A DNA stretch of 64,000 nucleotides. Origin: Micromonospora sp. NBC_00421. GTDB taxonomy: Bacteria > Actinomycetota > Actinomycetes > Mycobacteriales > Micromonosporaceae. The position numbers and the translations under genes are program-made. The notes below the pieces were generated by a model. That model was not told where the DNA came from and did no database searches. It saw only the letters and a list, made by a program, of their open reading frames with translations. Shown here piece after piece: positions 1 through 13,300 of the stretch (the stretch's first letter is position 1; every line of letters begins with the position of its first letter). Where the stretch lies: contig NZ_CP107929.1 of NCBI RefSeq assembly GCF_036017915.1, positions 1,426,001-1,490,000 on the forward strand, given 5' to 3'.

Positions 1-1
1 C

Positions 2-1310
2 CGGGACCGGGTGCTCTGGCCGCTCCCGCTGTTCCACAGCCTCTCGCACATCGCCTGCGTGCTGTCCGTCACCGTGGTCGGTGCCACCGCCCGGATCATG
101 GACGGCAGTTCCGCGTCGGACGTGCTCCGGGTGCTCCGGGAGCAGGAGTCGACCTTCCTGGCCGGGGTGCCCACCACCTACCAGCACCTGGTGACGGCGG
201 CCCGGCAGCACGGCTTCTCGGCACCCCACCTGCGGATCGGCCTGGCCGGCGGAGCGGTCCTCGCCGCCGGGCTGCGCCGGGAGTTCGAGGAGACCTTCGG
301 GGTGCCGCTCGTCGACGCGTACGGCAGCACCGAGACCTGCGGGGCGATCACCATCAACCCGCCGGACGGCCGGCGGGTCGACGGATCCTGCGGCCTGCCC
401 GTGCCGGGCGTCGAGGTGCGCATCGTCGACCCCGGTACCGGAGTGGACCGTCCCGCCGGGGTCGAGGGGGAGGTGTGGGTCCGTGGGCCGAACGTCATGG
501 TCGGCTACCACGACAGCCCGGAGGCGACCGCCGAGGCACTGCGCGACGGCTGGTTCCGCACCGGAGACCTGGCCCGGCGGGACGACGCCGGGTACTTCAC
601 CATCTGCGGGCGGAGCAAGGAGCTGATCATCCGCGGTGGGGAGAACATCCACCCCACGGAGGTGGAGGCGGTGCTGCGGACCGTCCCCGGGGTCGCCGAC
701 GCCGCCGTGGCGGGCCTGCCGCACGACACGCTCGGCGAGGTGCCGGTGGCGTACGTGATCCCCGGCGACACCGGGTTCGACGTCCAGGCCCTGCTGAGCC
801 GGTGCCGCGAGCGGCTCTCCGCCTACAAGGTGCCCGCCGAGGTCCGCGAGGTGACGCACATCCCCCGCACCGCCTCCGGCAAGGTCCAGCGGCGGCTGCT
901 GGCCGAACAGCCCGGCCGGGTGGTGTACGCGGCGACCGAGCACCACGACGCGCTGACGACCGTCGCCGAGCCCGACGACGCCGTCGCGGCGACCCTGCGG
1001 CGTCGGCTGTCCGCACTCGACGAACCGGCCCAACTGGCCCTCCTGGACGACCTGGTCCGCACCCAGGCGGCGGCGGTGTCGGGACAGCCGGGGCCCGGGT
1101 CGGTCCCGGCCGACCGGGCGTTCCGCGACCTGGGCTTCACCTCGCTGGCCGTCGTCGCACTGCGCAACCGGTTGACGGCGGGCACCGGGCTGCGGCTGCC
1201 GACCAGCGTTGTCTTCGACCATCCCACCTCGCTGGCGTTGGCCGCCTGGCTGCGGGCCGAGCTCCTCGGCGTCGACCGGACGGTCGACGAGCCGGTGCCG
1301 GTCGCCGACT
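2..1310 (+). other. Loading module: CoA-ligase-like adenylation domain plus ACP
   Basis: An acyl-CoA/AMP-ligase domain runs to about base 930. It shows YGSTET (about 320-337), GWFRTGDLA, and the C-terminal hinge and lysine region around [16 protein letters not shown] and [11 protein letters not shown]. An ACP follows, with the pantetheine serine in LGFTSL near base 1141. In the other ACPs of this window the residue before the serine is Asp; here it is Thr. Its likely role is ATP-dependent loading of AHBA directly onto the ACP, as known for rifamycin loading didomains. Confidence 0.85.
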
Positions 1311-4300
1311 TCGACGAACCCGTCGCCATCGTGGGTATGGCCTGCCGGCTGCCCGGTGGGGTGAGCGGGCCGGAGGAGCTGTGGGACCTGGTGGCCGCCG
1401 GTGTCGACGCGGTCGCCGAGTTCCCCGACGACCGGGGCTGGGACCTCGATCGGCTGTTCGACCCGGATCCGGACCGCACCGGCACCTCGTACACCCGGCA
1501 CGGTGGTTTCCTGCGCGATGCCGGGCTGTTCGACGCGGGGTTCTTCGGGATCTCGCCGCGTGAGGCGCTGGCCATGGATCCGCAGCAGCGGTTGCTGCTG
1601 GAGACCTCGTGGGAGGCGCTGGAGCGGGCCGGCATCGACGCCTCGTCGCTGAAGGGCACCGACGTCGGCGTGTTCACCGGCGTCTTCGGCCACGGCTACG
1701 GCACCGGCGTCGACGCGCCGGAGCTGGAGGGCTTCACCACCACGGGGTCGGCCACCAGCGTGGCATCGGGGCGGGTGTCCTACGTGTTCGGCTTCGAGGG
1801 GCCGGCGATCACCGTGGACACCGCCTGCTCGTCGTCGCTGGTGGCGGTGCACCTCGCCGCCCAGGCCCTGCGGCAGGGCGAGTGTTCCCTGGCGCTGGCC
1901 GGCGGGGCGACGGTGATGGCGAACCCGGACACCTTCGTGGAGTTCTCCCGGCAGCGGGCGCTCGCCCCGGACGGCCGGTGCAAGGCGTACGCCGCCACCG
2001 CCGACGGCACCGGCTGGGCCGAGGGCGCGGGCGTGGTCGTGCTGGAGCGGCTGTCGGTGGCCCGGGAGCGCGGCCACCGGGTGCTGGCGGTGGTCCGGGG
2101 CAGCGCCGTGAACCAGGACGGCGCGTCGAACGGCCTGACCGCCCCGAACGGTCTGGCGCAGCGGCGGGTGATCCGTCGGGCGCTGGCCGCGGCGGGCCTG
2201 TCGCCGGCCGAGGTGGACGCGGTGGAGGGGCACGGTACGGGGACGACGCTCGGTGATCCGATCGAGTTGCAGGCGCTGCTGGCGACGTACGGTCAGGACC
2301 GGGACGCGGATCGGCCGTTGTGGTTGGGGTCGCTGAAGTCGAACATCGGGCACACCCAGGCGGCTGCCGGTGTCGCCGGTCTGATCAAGATGGTCCAGGC
2401 GCTGCGGCACGGGGTGCTGCCGGCGACGCTGCACGTCGACGCCCCGGCGGTGGGGGTGGACTGGTCCGCCGGTGCCGTGGCGCTGTTGACCGAGCCCCGG
2501 GAGTGGACCCCTGAGGGTCGTCCACGTCGGGCCGGGGTGTCGTCGTTCGGGGTGAGCGGGACGAACGCGCACGTGATCGTGGAGGAGGCGGCCGAGGAGC
2601 CGGCCGTCGCCGAGGTGGCCCCGCCGGTGGCGGCGGAGGTGGTGCCGCTCGTGGTGTCGGCGCGCAGCCCGGTGTCGTTGGCGGGTCAGGCGGGTCGGCT
2701 GGCCGGGTTCGTCGCGCGGTCCGGTCTGCCGTTGGCGGGGGTGGCCGGGGCGTTGGTGTCGCAGCGGGCGGTGTGGTCCGAGCGCGCGGTGGTGGTGGCG
2801 GGCTCGGTGGACGAGGCGTCGGCCGGGTTGGATGCGCTCTCCCGTGGTGAGCAGGCGGTCGGTGTGCTGACCGGCGGCGCGGAGGTGGCGGGCCGGGTGG
2901 TGTGGGTGTTCCCGGGCCAGGGGACGCAGTGGGTCGGCATGGGCCGGGAACTGCTCGACACCTCGCCGGTCTTCGCCGCCCGGATCGCCGAGTGCGCCGC
3001 CGCGCTGGAGCCGTGGATCGACTGGTCCCTGCGGGACGTGCTGCGCGGTGAGGCCCCCGCCGACCTGACCGAGCGGGTCGACGTGCTGCAACCGGCGTCG
3101 TTCGCGGTGATGGTGGGCCTGGCGGCGGTGTGGTCGTCGGTGGGGGTCCGGCCGGACGCGGTGGTGGGTCACTCGCAGGGTGAGATCGCGGCGGCCTGCG
3201 TGGCCGGGGCGCTGTCGCTCCGGGACGCGGCGCGGGTGGTGGCGCTGCGCAGCCGGGCCATCGCCTCGACCCTGTCGGGCCACGGCGGCATGGCGTCGGT
3301 GGCGTCGGGTGAGGACGAGGTGACCGCACACCTGACGCCCTGGGCGGGCCGGGTGGAGGTCGCCGCGGTCAACGGGCCGTCGTCGGTGGTGATCGCCGGT
3401 GAGGTCCAAGCGCTGGACGAGGCGTCGGCGGCGCTGGCGGCGCGGGGTGTGCGGGTACGGCGGGTGGCGGTGGACTACGCCTCGCACACCCGGCACGTGG
3501 CGGACGTCGAGGAGATCCTGGCCGAGGCGCTGGCGCAGGTCGAGGCGAAGGCGCCGGTGGTGCCCTTCTACTCCTGCGTGACCGGCGGATGGGTCCGCGA
3601 CGCCGGGGTGGTCGACGGCGCCTACTGGTACCGGAACCTGCGTGCCCAGGTGCGGTTCGGCCCGGCCGTCGCCGCCCTGGTCGACCAGGGGTACGGCGTC
3701 TTCGTCGAGGTGAGCGCGCATCCGGTGCTCGTCCAGCCGATCAGCGAACTGGTGGCCGACGCCGACGTGCTGGTGACCGGCACCCTGCGGCGCGACGACG
3801 GTGGCCTGCGCCGGCTGCTGGCCTCGATGGCCGAGCTGTTCGTCCGGGGGGTGGCGGTCGACTGGGCCGCGATGTTCCCGCCGGTGTCCGGCCGGGTGGA
3901 CCTGCCGACCTACGCGTTCGACAGGCGGCACTACTGGCTGCGGTCGACACCCACCACCACGGACGCCACGTCGTTGGGCCAGGAGACCACGGCACACCCC
4001 CTGCTCGGCGCGGTGGTGAGCCTGCCGGACTCGGCCGGCTTCGCGGCCACCTCGCGGTGGTCGTCGCGGGCTCTTCCGTGGCTCGCGGAGCACCTCGGCG
4101 CGGAAACCGTCGCGGTGCCGAACGCGACCCTGGTCGAGGTGGCCATCCGGCTCGGTGACCTGGCCGACACCCCCGTCCTCGACGACCTGACCGTCGAGGT
4201 GCCCGTGCTGCTGCCGGCGCGCGGCGGCCGTGACATCCGGGTCGTCGTCGGCGAACCCGACGGGACGCGGCGGCGGTCCGTGGCGATCCACTCCCGTGCC

Positions 4301-7300
4301 GCGCAGGCCCCGTTCGACGCGCCATGGACCCGCCACGCGCACGGCACCCTCGCCCCCACCGTCACCCTGCCGACCCGCCCGATGCCCGGAGTCGCCACCG
4401 AGGTCGACCTGGACGAGGGCGCGGCACGGGACGCCGACCGTTACGGGCTGCACCCCGCCCTGCTCGACGCGGCCGTCCGCGCCGTCCTGCCCGACGGCAC
4501 GCAGCCGACCCGGTGGACCGGGGTGACCCTGCTGGCTTCGGGGGCCACCGCCGTGCAGGTCCGGCCGGGCCCGACGTCGCCGCAGGGGACCGCGCTGACG
4601 CTTACCGACGCCACCGGGCGACCCGTGCTGACCGCCGACGGGGTGCTCGGCACCGCCGAGGCCGACGAACCGGCCGGCGGTGCGTTGCCGCCCGACGCCC
4701 TGTTCCGGGTCGAGTGGACCGCGCTGCCGCTGCCGCCCGTGGACCGCGCCGTCGACATCGTGCCCGTCACCACCGGCGGGGACGTCGCCACGGCGGCGGC
4801 GACACCACCTGACGTCCTGCACTACGAGGCGGTCACCGGGGATCCCCGTACGGCGGCCGACGCCGCGCTGACGCTACTGCAGACCTGGCTCGCCGAACCG
4901 GCCCTGGCCGACACGCGACTGGTCGTGGTCACCGGTGACCACACCGCGCTCGACGTCGCAGCGGTGTGGGGCCTGGTGCGGTCGGCGCAGTCGGAGCACC
5001 CGGGCCGGATCGTGCTGGTCGACCTCGACGACGCGTCCCGGCCCGCGCTGCCGGCGGTGCTGCACAGCGGCGAGCCGCAGGTGCGGGTGCGCGACGGCGT
5101 CGCGGAGGTGCCCCGGCTGGTCCGGTTCTCGCCTGACGTCCCGACGCCGCACCGTCGACTCGACCCCGACGGCACCGTGCTGATCACCGGTGGCACCGGA
5201 ACCCTGGGGGCCACCACGGCCCGTCATCTCGTCACCGCGCACGGCATCCGGCACCTGGTCCTGCTCAGCCGGCGGGGCCACGCCCCGCAGCTGCACGCCG
5301 AGTTGACCGCGCTGGGGGCGTCGGTAGACGTCGTCGCCTGCGACGCGGCGGACCGGGACCGGCTGCGGGACGTGCTGGCGGCGGTGCCGGCCGCGCATCC
5401 GCTCACCGCCGTGGTGCACACCGCCGGCGTCCTCGACGACGGGGTGCTCACCGAACTGCACCCGGAACGCCTCGACACCGTGCTGCGGCCGAAGCTGGAC
5501 GCGGCGCTCCACCTGCACGAGCTCACCCGGGACCTGGACCTCGCCGCGTTCGTGCTGTTCTCCTCGGCGGCGGGCGTGCTGGGCAACCCGGGGCAGGCCA
5601 ACTACGCCGCGGCCAACGCGTGTCTCGACGCGCTCGCCCGGCAGCGGCACCGGCTCGGGCTGCCCGCCGTCTCCCTCGCCTGGGGCTACTGGTCGCAGGC
5701 CAGCGACATGACCCGGCACCTGGGGGTCGCGGACCTGAGCCGCCACCGGCGTACCGGCATGACCGGCCTGTCCGCCGCCGAGGGCATGGCGCTGCTGGAC
5801 GCCACCCTCGGCCTGGCCGACACGGTGGTGGCGGCGAAACTCGACCTGCCCGCCCTGCGGCGGGCCGCCGTGGCCGGCGACCCGGTCCCGCCGCTGCTCC
5901 GCGCGCTGGCCCCGGCGCCGCGGCCGAGGGCCGGCAGCGCCACCGGCCCCACGTCGCTGGCCGGGCGCCTCGCCGGACTCGCCGAGACCGCGCAGACCGA
6001 ACTCCTGCTCGACCTGGTACGCGGACACGCCGCCGCGGTGCTCGGCCACGCCGACGCCGACGCCGTGCACCCCGGGCGCAGCTTCAAGGACGCCGGCTTC
6101 GACTCGCTCACCGCCGTGGAACTGCGCAACCGGCTGGCCGCCGCGACCGGGCTCACCCTGTCCCCGGCGATGGTCTTCGACTACCCGAAACCGGCCGCGC
6201 TCGCCGGGTACCTGCACACCAGGCTGCTCGGTGGGACCTCGCGCCAGCCGGCCGCAGCCGGTGCACCTGCCCCGACGACCGACGAGCCGATCGCGATCGT
6301 GGCGATGGCCTGTCGCTTCCCCGGGGGCGTGCACGGCCCGGAGGACCTGTGGCGGGTGGTGGCCGACGGGGTCGACGCGGTCACCGAGTTCCCCGCCGAC
6401 CGGGGGTGGGACACCGACCGGGTCTACCACGAGGATCCGCACCACCCGGGCACCTCGTACGTGCGCCACGGCGCGTTCCTCGACGACGCCGCCGGCTTCG
6501 ACGCGGCCTTCTTCGGCATCTCACCGAACGAGGCGTTGGCGATGGACCCGCAGCAGCGGCTGCTGCTGGAGACGTCATGGGAGGCGTTCGAGCGGGCCGC
6601 GATCGACCCGACCACGCTCGCCGGGCAGGAGGTCGGGGTCTTCGTCGGCGTCAACAGCCACGACTACGACACCCGCACCCTCCAGGCGGCCGGCACCGAG
6701 GGTTTCCGCCTCACCGGAAGTTCGGGCAGTGTCGTCTCCGGCCGGGTCTCCTACCACTTCGGCTTCGAGGGGCCGGCCATCACCGTCGACACCGCCTGCT
6801 CCTCCTCGCTTGTGGCGCTGCACCTGGCGGCGCAGGCGCTGCACCGCGGCGAGTGCACGATGGCCCTCGCCGGGGGTGTGATGGTGATGGGCACCGTCGA
6901 GACGTTCGTCGAGTTCTCCCGGCAGGGTGGCCTCGCGCCCGACGGCCGGTGCAAGGCGTTCGCCGACGGCGCGGACGGCACCGGGTGGTCCGAGGGGGTG
7001 GGACTGCTGCTCGTGGAGCGGCTGTCGGAGGCCCGCCGCCGGGGTCACCAGGTGCTGGCAGTGGTCCGGGGCAGTGCGGTGAACCAGGACGGCGCGTCCA
7101 ACGGGCTCACCGCGCCGAACGGCCCGTCGCAGCAGCGGGTGATCCTGAAGGCACTCGCCGACGCGGGCCTGCGACCCTCGGACGTGGACGTCGTGGAGGC
7201 GCACGGCACCGGCACGACGCTCGGCGACCCGATCGAGGCGCAGGCGCTGCTCGCCACCTACGGCCAGGACCGACCGGCCGACCGGCCGCTGTGGCTGGGG

Positions 7301-10300
7301 TCGGTGAAGTCGAACATCGGGCACACCCAGGCCGCGGCGGGGGTCGCGGGCGTCGCCAAGATGGTGCTCGCCATGCGGCACGGCGTGCTGCCCCGGACGC
7401 TGCACGTCGACCGTCCGTCGCGCAACGTGGACTGGTCCTCGGGCGCGGTGGAGCTGTTGACCGAGGCGCGTGACTGGCCGGACACCGGCCGGCCCCGCCG
7501 GGCCGCGGTGTCGTCCTTCGGCATCGGCGGCACCAACGCGCACGTCGTCCTGGAAGCGGCTCCCGACCAGCCGGTCACCGACCCGCCGGAGTCGGCGTCG
7601 GAGCCGGAGTCTGGGCCGGAGTCGAGCGGCTTCCCGGTCCCGGTCGTGGTGTCGGCGCGGACGGCTGCCGGCCTGCGCGGCCAGGCGGGTCGGCTCGCCC
7701 GGTTCCTCGCCGACCGGTCCGACGTACACCTCACCGATGCGGCACACGCCCTCGTGACCACCCGCGCCCACCTCGAACACCGGGCGGTCGTGCTGGCCGC
7801 CGACCGGGGGCAGGCCGGCACCGGTCTGTGTACCGTCGAGCGTGGCGCGACGGGCCCCGGGATCGTCTCCGGCACCCCGGTCCCGGGCAGACTGGCCGTC
7901 CTGTTCACCGGCCAGGGCAGTCAGTGGGCCGGCATGGGACGCGAGCTCGCCGCAGCCTTCCCGGTCTTCCGTGCCGCGTTCGACACCGCCTGCGCCGCCG
8001 TGGACCGGCACCTGGGCCGGCACGCGTCGCGCCCGCTGGGTGACGTGGTCTTCGCCTCCGACGGTGAGCTGCTCGACCAGACCGTCTACACGCAGGGCGC
8101 GCTGTTCGCCCTGGAGACCGCGCTGTTCCGGCTGGTCGAGTCCTGGGGGGTACGCCCCGACCTGCTCGCGGGCCACTCGGTCGGGGAGATCACCGCCGCC
8201 CACGTCGCCGGGGTGCTGGACCTGGACGGGGCGGCCAGACTGGTCGCCACCCGGGGCCGGCTGATGCAGGACCTGCCCACCGGTGGCGCGATGGTCGCCG
8301 TCCAGGCGACCGAGGCCGAGGTCGCGCCGCTGCTCGCCGGGTCGGAGGGGGTCGTCTGCGTCGCGGCGGTCAACGGCCCCGACGCGGTGGTGCTCTCCGG
8401 CGACGAGGACGTCGTGCTCGCCGTCGCCGCCGAACTGGCCGGTCGGGGCCGCAAGACGCGACGACTTCCGGTCAGCCACGCCTTCCACTCACCGCTGATG
8501 ACGCCGATGCTCGACGAGTTCCGCGCGGTGCTGGCGGACCTGTCGTTCCGGCCGGGCGACCTGCCCGTCGTGTCCACGCTGACCGGCGCGCTCGCCGGGG
8601 AGGGCCAGCTCGGCACCCCGGAGTACTGGGTCGACCAGGCCCGCCACCCGGTCCGGTTCGGCGACGCGGTCACCGCGCTGAGCGGGCACGGCGCGACGAC
8701 CTTCCTGGAGCTGGGGCCGGGTGGGGCGCTGGCCGCGATGGCGCTCGCCACGCTCGGCGTACCGGAGCAGAGCTGCCTCGCCGTGCTGCGCAAGGACGGC
8801 GCGGAGGTCGCCGACCTGGTGGCCGCGGTCGCGGCGCTGCACGTGCGGGGCGTGCCCGTCGACTGGACCGGCCTGCTCGGCAGGCGTGCCACCGGGGTGG
8901 GAACCGAGCTGCCCACCTACGCGTTCCAACACGAGCGGTACTGGGCCGAGCCCGACGACACCGCCACCGGGGGCGCGGAGGCGCTCGGTGCCACAAGCGC
9001 CGGGCACCCGTTGCTCGGCACCGTGATCGACGTGCCCGACACCGGCGGCCTGGTGCTCACCGGTCGGCTGTCGCCACGCAGCCCGGGGGTGCTCCCCGGC
9101 CCGACCCCCCGGGTGCCGGTCGCCGTGCTGCTGGAGATGCTGGTCCGGGCGGGCAACGAGGTCGGCTGCGGCAGCCTCGACCAGATCGTCGTCGAAGCGC
9201 CGCTGACGGTCGCGGCGGCCGGGCGTACCCGGGTGCGGGTGACCGTGGCCGGTCCCGGCGCGGACGGACGTCGTGGCGTGGCCGTCCACGGCCTACCCGA
9301 CGGCGCGGCGCCGGGGTCGTGGACCTGCCACGCCCGCGCCGTGCTGGTGCCCGGGGTGCCGCCGCCGGCGTTCGACAGGCGGGACCGGTCGGGCACCGAG
9401 CTCGGCCTCCCGGCCGAGCTGGCCGAGCAGGCCGCCGCGTTCACCCTCCACCCGGGACTCGTCGACGCCGCGCTGCGCGTCCTGGCCGGCGACGACGAGC
9501 GGGACATCGCGACGTGCCGGAGCATGACGGTGTACGCGCAGGGCGCCGCTGCCGTGCGGCTGCGGACGACACCGACGCCAGACGGCGGCCACCTGCTGGA
9601 GCTGGCGGACGTCGACGGCGAACCCGTCGCCACGATCGGCCCGCTGACCCTCGACGCCGCCGTCCCCGTCGCCCCGGTGCCGTTGACCCTCGACGCCGCC
9701 GCCGTCGTGGCGGTGGACGGTGACCCGCAATCGCAACCGCAACCGCTCGCCCGCCGGGTGGTGCCCCGGGGCGGGGCGACAGGTGCGGGGCTGTCGGACC
9801 GGCTCGCCGGGCTGGCCGTCGCCGAGCAGCTCCGGATCGTGCTGGACCTGGTCAAGGAGAGCACCGCCGTCGTCCTCGGCCACCGGGACTCGGACGCGTT
9901 CGACGAGGAGCAGCCCTTCAAGAGCCTCGGCTTCGACTCGTTGAGCGGGGTCAAGCTCCGTAACCGACTCCAGGACTTCACCGGCGTACGGCTGCCCAGC
10001 ACCCTGGTCTTCGACTACCCGACGCCGGCGGTCCTCGCCGCCCACCTGCGCGCCGAACTGCTCGGTGAGCACCCGGAGCTGCCAGTCACCGCCGGGGCTG
10101 CCGTCTCCGACGAGCCGATCGCGATCGTGGCGATGAGCACCCGGCTGCCCGGCGGCGCGGACACTCCCGAGGAACTGTGGAACCTGGTACGGGAGCGGCA
10201 CGACGCGGTCGCCGGCTTCCCCGTCGACCGGGGCTGGGATCTCGACGGCCTCTACCACCCGGACCCCGCCCACCCGGGCACCAGCTACACCCGTACGGGT

Positions 10301-13300
10301 GGGTTCCTCTACGACGCCGCCCAGTTCGACGGCACGCTGTTCGGGATCTCGCCCCGCGAGGCGCTGGCGATGGACCCGCAGCAGCGGTTGCTGCTGGAGA
10401 CCTCCTGGGAGGTGCTGGAGCGGGCCGGCATCGACCCGCTGTCGGTCAAGGGCAGCGACATCGGGGTCTTCACCGGCATCGTCCACCACGACTACGTGAC
10501 CCGGCTGCACCGGGTGCCCGAGGACGTGCAGGGCTACCTGATGACCGGGGCGGCGGCCAGCGTGGCCTCCGGTCGGGTGTCGTACGTGTTCGGCCTGGAG
10601 GGACCGGCGGTCACCCTGGACACCGCCTGCTCCTCCTCGCTGGTGGCGATGCACCTCGCGGCCCAGGCGCTGCGGCAGGGCGAGTGCTCGATGGCGCTGG
10701 CCGGCGGCGCGACGGTGATGGCCAGCCCGGACGCGTTCCTGGAGTTCTCCCGGCAGCGGGGGTTGTCCGCCGACGGCCGGTGCAAGGCGTACGCCGACGA
10801 CGCCGACGGCACCGGCTGGTCCGAGGGGGTCGGGGTCCTGCTGCTGGAGCGGTTGTCGGTGGCGCGGGAGCGCGGGCATCCGGTCCTGGCACTGCTGCGT
10901 GGCAGCGCGGTGAACCAGGACGGCGCGTCCAACGGGCTGACCGCGCCGAACGGCCCGTCGCAGCAGCGGGTGATCCGCAGCGCGCTGGCCAACGCCGGCC
11001 TGACGCCCGCCGACGTGGACGCGGTGGAGGGGCACGGCACCGGCACCGCGCTGGGCGATCCGATCGAGGCACAGGCCCTGCTGGCCACCTACGGGCAGGG
11101 CCGGGACCCCGACCGTCCGCTGTGGCTGGGGTCGCTGAAGTCGAACATCGGGCACACCCAGGCGGCGGCCGGGGTGGCCGGGGTGATCAAGATGGTGCAG
11201 GCGCTGCGGCACGAGCTGTTGCCCGCGACGCTGCACGTGGACACCCCCACCACCAAGGTCGACTGGTCGGCCGGGGCGGTCCGGGTGCTGACCGAGGCGC
11301 GGGACTGGCCACGCGGCGGGCGTCCGCGCCGGGCCGCCGTGTCCTCCTTCGGGGCCAGCGGGACGAACGCGCACGTGATCCTGGAGGAGGCGCCGGCCGC
11401 GCCGACGGCGCCGGCCGCCCCGGAGGTCGTACCGGCCGGGGTGGTGCCGTTGGTGGTGTCGGCGGGCAGCCCGGGTGCGCTGGCCGGGCAGGCCGGCCGG
11501 CTGGTGTCCTTCCTCAAGGGTGCCGGTGCGGTGCCGCTGGCCGGGGTGGCCGGTGCGCTGCTCTCGGGGCGCGCGAAGCTCGGCCGGCGGGCCGTGGTGG
11601 TGGCGCAGACCGACGCCGAGGCGCTCGCCGGGCTGGGCACGTTGGCCCGGGGTGAGAACGCCCCGGGCCTGGTCACCGGCGGCGTGGACGTGCCCGGCCG
11701 GGTGGTGTGGGTGTTCCCCGGCCAGGGCTGGCAGTGGGTCGGCATGGGCCGGGAACTGCTCGACTCGTCACCGGTCTTCGCCGCCCGGATCGCCGAGTGC
11801 GCCGCCGCGCTGGAGCCGTGGATCGACTGGTCCCTGCCGGACGTGCTGCGCGGCGAGACCCCCGCCGACCTGACCGAGCGGGTCGACGTGCTGCAACCGG
11901 CGTCGTTCGCCGTGATGGTGGGCCTGGCGGCGGTGTGGTCGTCGGTCGGCGTACGACCGGATGCGGTGCTCGGGCACTCGCAGGGTGAGATCGCCGCGGC
12001 CTGCGTGGCCGGGGCGCTTTCGCTCCAGGACGCCGCCCGGGTGGTGGCGCTGCGCAGCCAGGCGATCGCCGCGAAGCTGTCCGGTCGCGGTGGCATGGCC
12101 TCGGTCGCGCTGCCCGAGCAGGACGTGCTCGGGCGGTTGACGCCCTGGGCTGGCCGGGTCGAGGTGGCCGCGGTCAACAGCCCGTCCTCGGTGGTGGTCG
12201 CCGGCGACGCCGACGCCCTGGACGAGGCCCTGGAACTCCTGGCCGGCCAGGGGGTACGGGTCCGGCGGGTGGCCGTCGACTACGCCTCCCACAGCTGGCA
12301 CGTCGAGGACATCCGGCACACCCTCGCCGACGTGCTGGCCGGGATCGACGCGCAGGCGCCGGCCGTCCCGTTCTACTCGACGGTCACCGGCGACTGGATC
12401 CGCGACGCCGGGGTCGTCGACGGCGGCTACTGGTACCGCAACCTGCGCAGCCAGGTCGGATTCGGCCCGGCGGTGGCGGACCTGGTCGCCCAGGGCCACG
12501 GCGTGTTCGTGGAACTCAGCGCGCACCCGGTGCTGGTGCAGCCGATCGCCGAGATCACCGACGGGCTGGTGGTCGGGACGCTGCGCCGCGACGACGGTGG
12601 CCTGCGGCGGCTGCTGACCTCGATGGCCGAGCTGTTCGTGCAGGGGCTGGCCGTCGACTGGGCCGCGCTGCTGCCGCCCGTCCCGGTCCGGGTCGACCTG
12701 CCGACGTACGCCTTCGACCACAGGCACTACTGGCTGCACGAGGCCGACCCGGGCACCGACGCGGCCGAACCGGGCACAGACGGCGCTGACGCCGACTTCT
12801 GGGCCGCGCTCGAGCGTCCCGACCTGGACTCCCTCGCCGAGTTGCTGGAACTCGCCTCACCCGACCAGCGCGGTGCGCTGGACACCGTCGCCCCCGTGCT
12901 GGCCGACTGGCGGCGCAAGCGCCGCGAGATGTCCACCGCGGAGAAGCTGCGCTACCAGGTGACCTGGCAGCCCCTGGACCGGGAGGCCGCCGGGGTGCCG
13001 GCCGGCCGGTGGCTCGTCGTCGTGCCGCCGGCGCACGGTGACGACGCGCTCCTCGCCGACCTGGCCGGACAGGGCCTCGACCTGACCCTGCTGGAGGTCG
13101 ACGCGCCGGACCGCACCCGGGAACGGCTCGGTGTCCGGCTGACCACGGCCCTGGCCGACCACGACCTGACCGGCGTGCTGTCCCTGCTCGCCCTGGACCC
13201 CGGGACCCCGACCGAGGTCGCGGCGACGACGCTCGCCCTGGTGCAGGCCCTGGGCGACCGGGCCGTCACCGCGCCGCTGTGGTGCCTGACCCGGGGCGCG

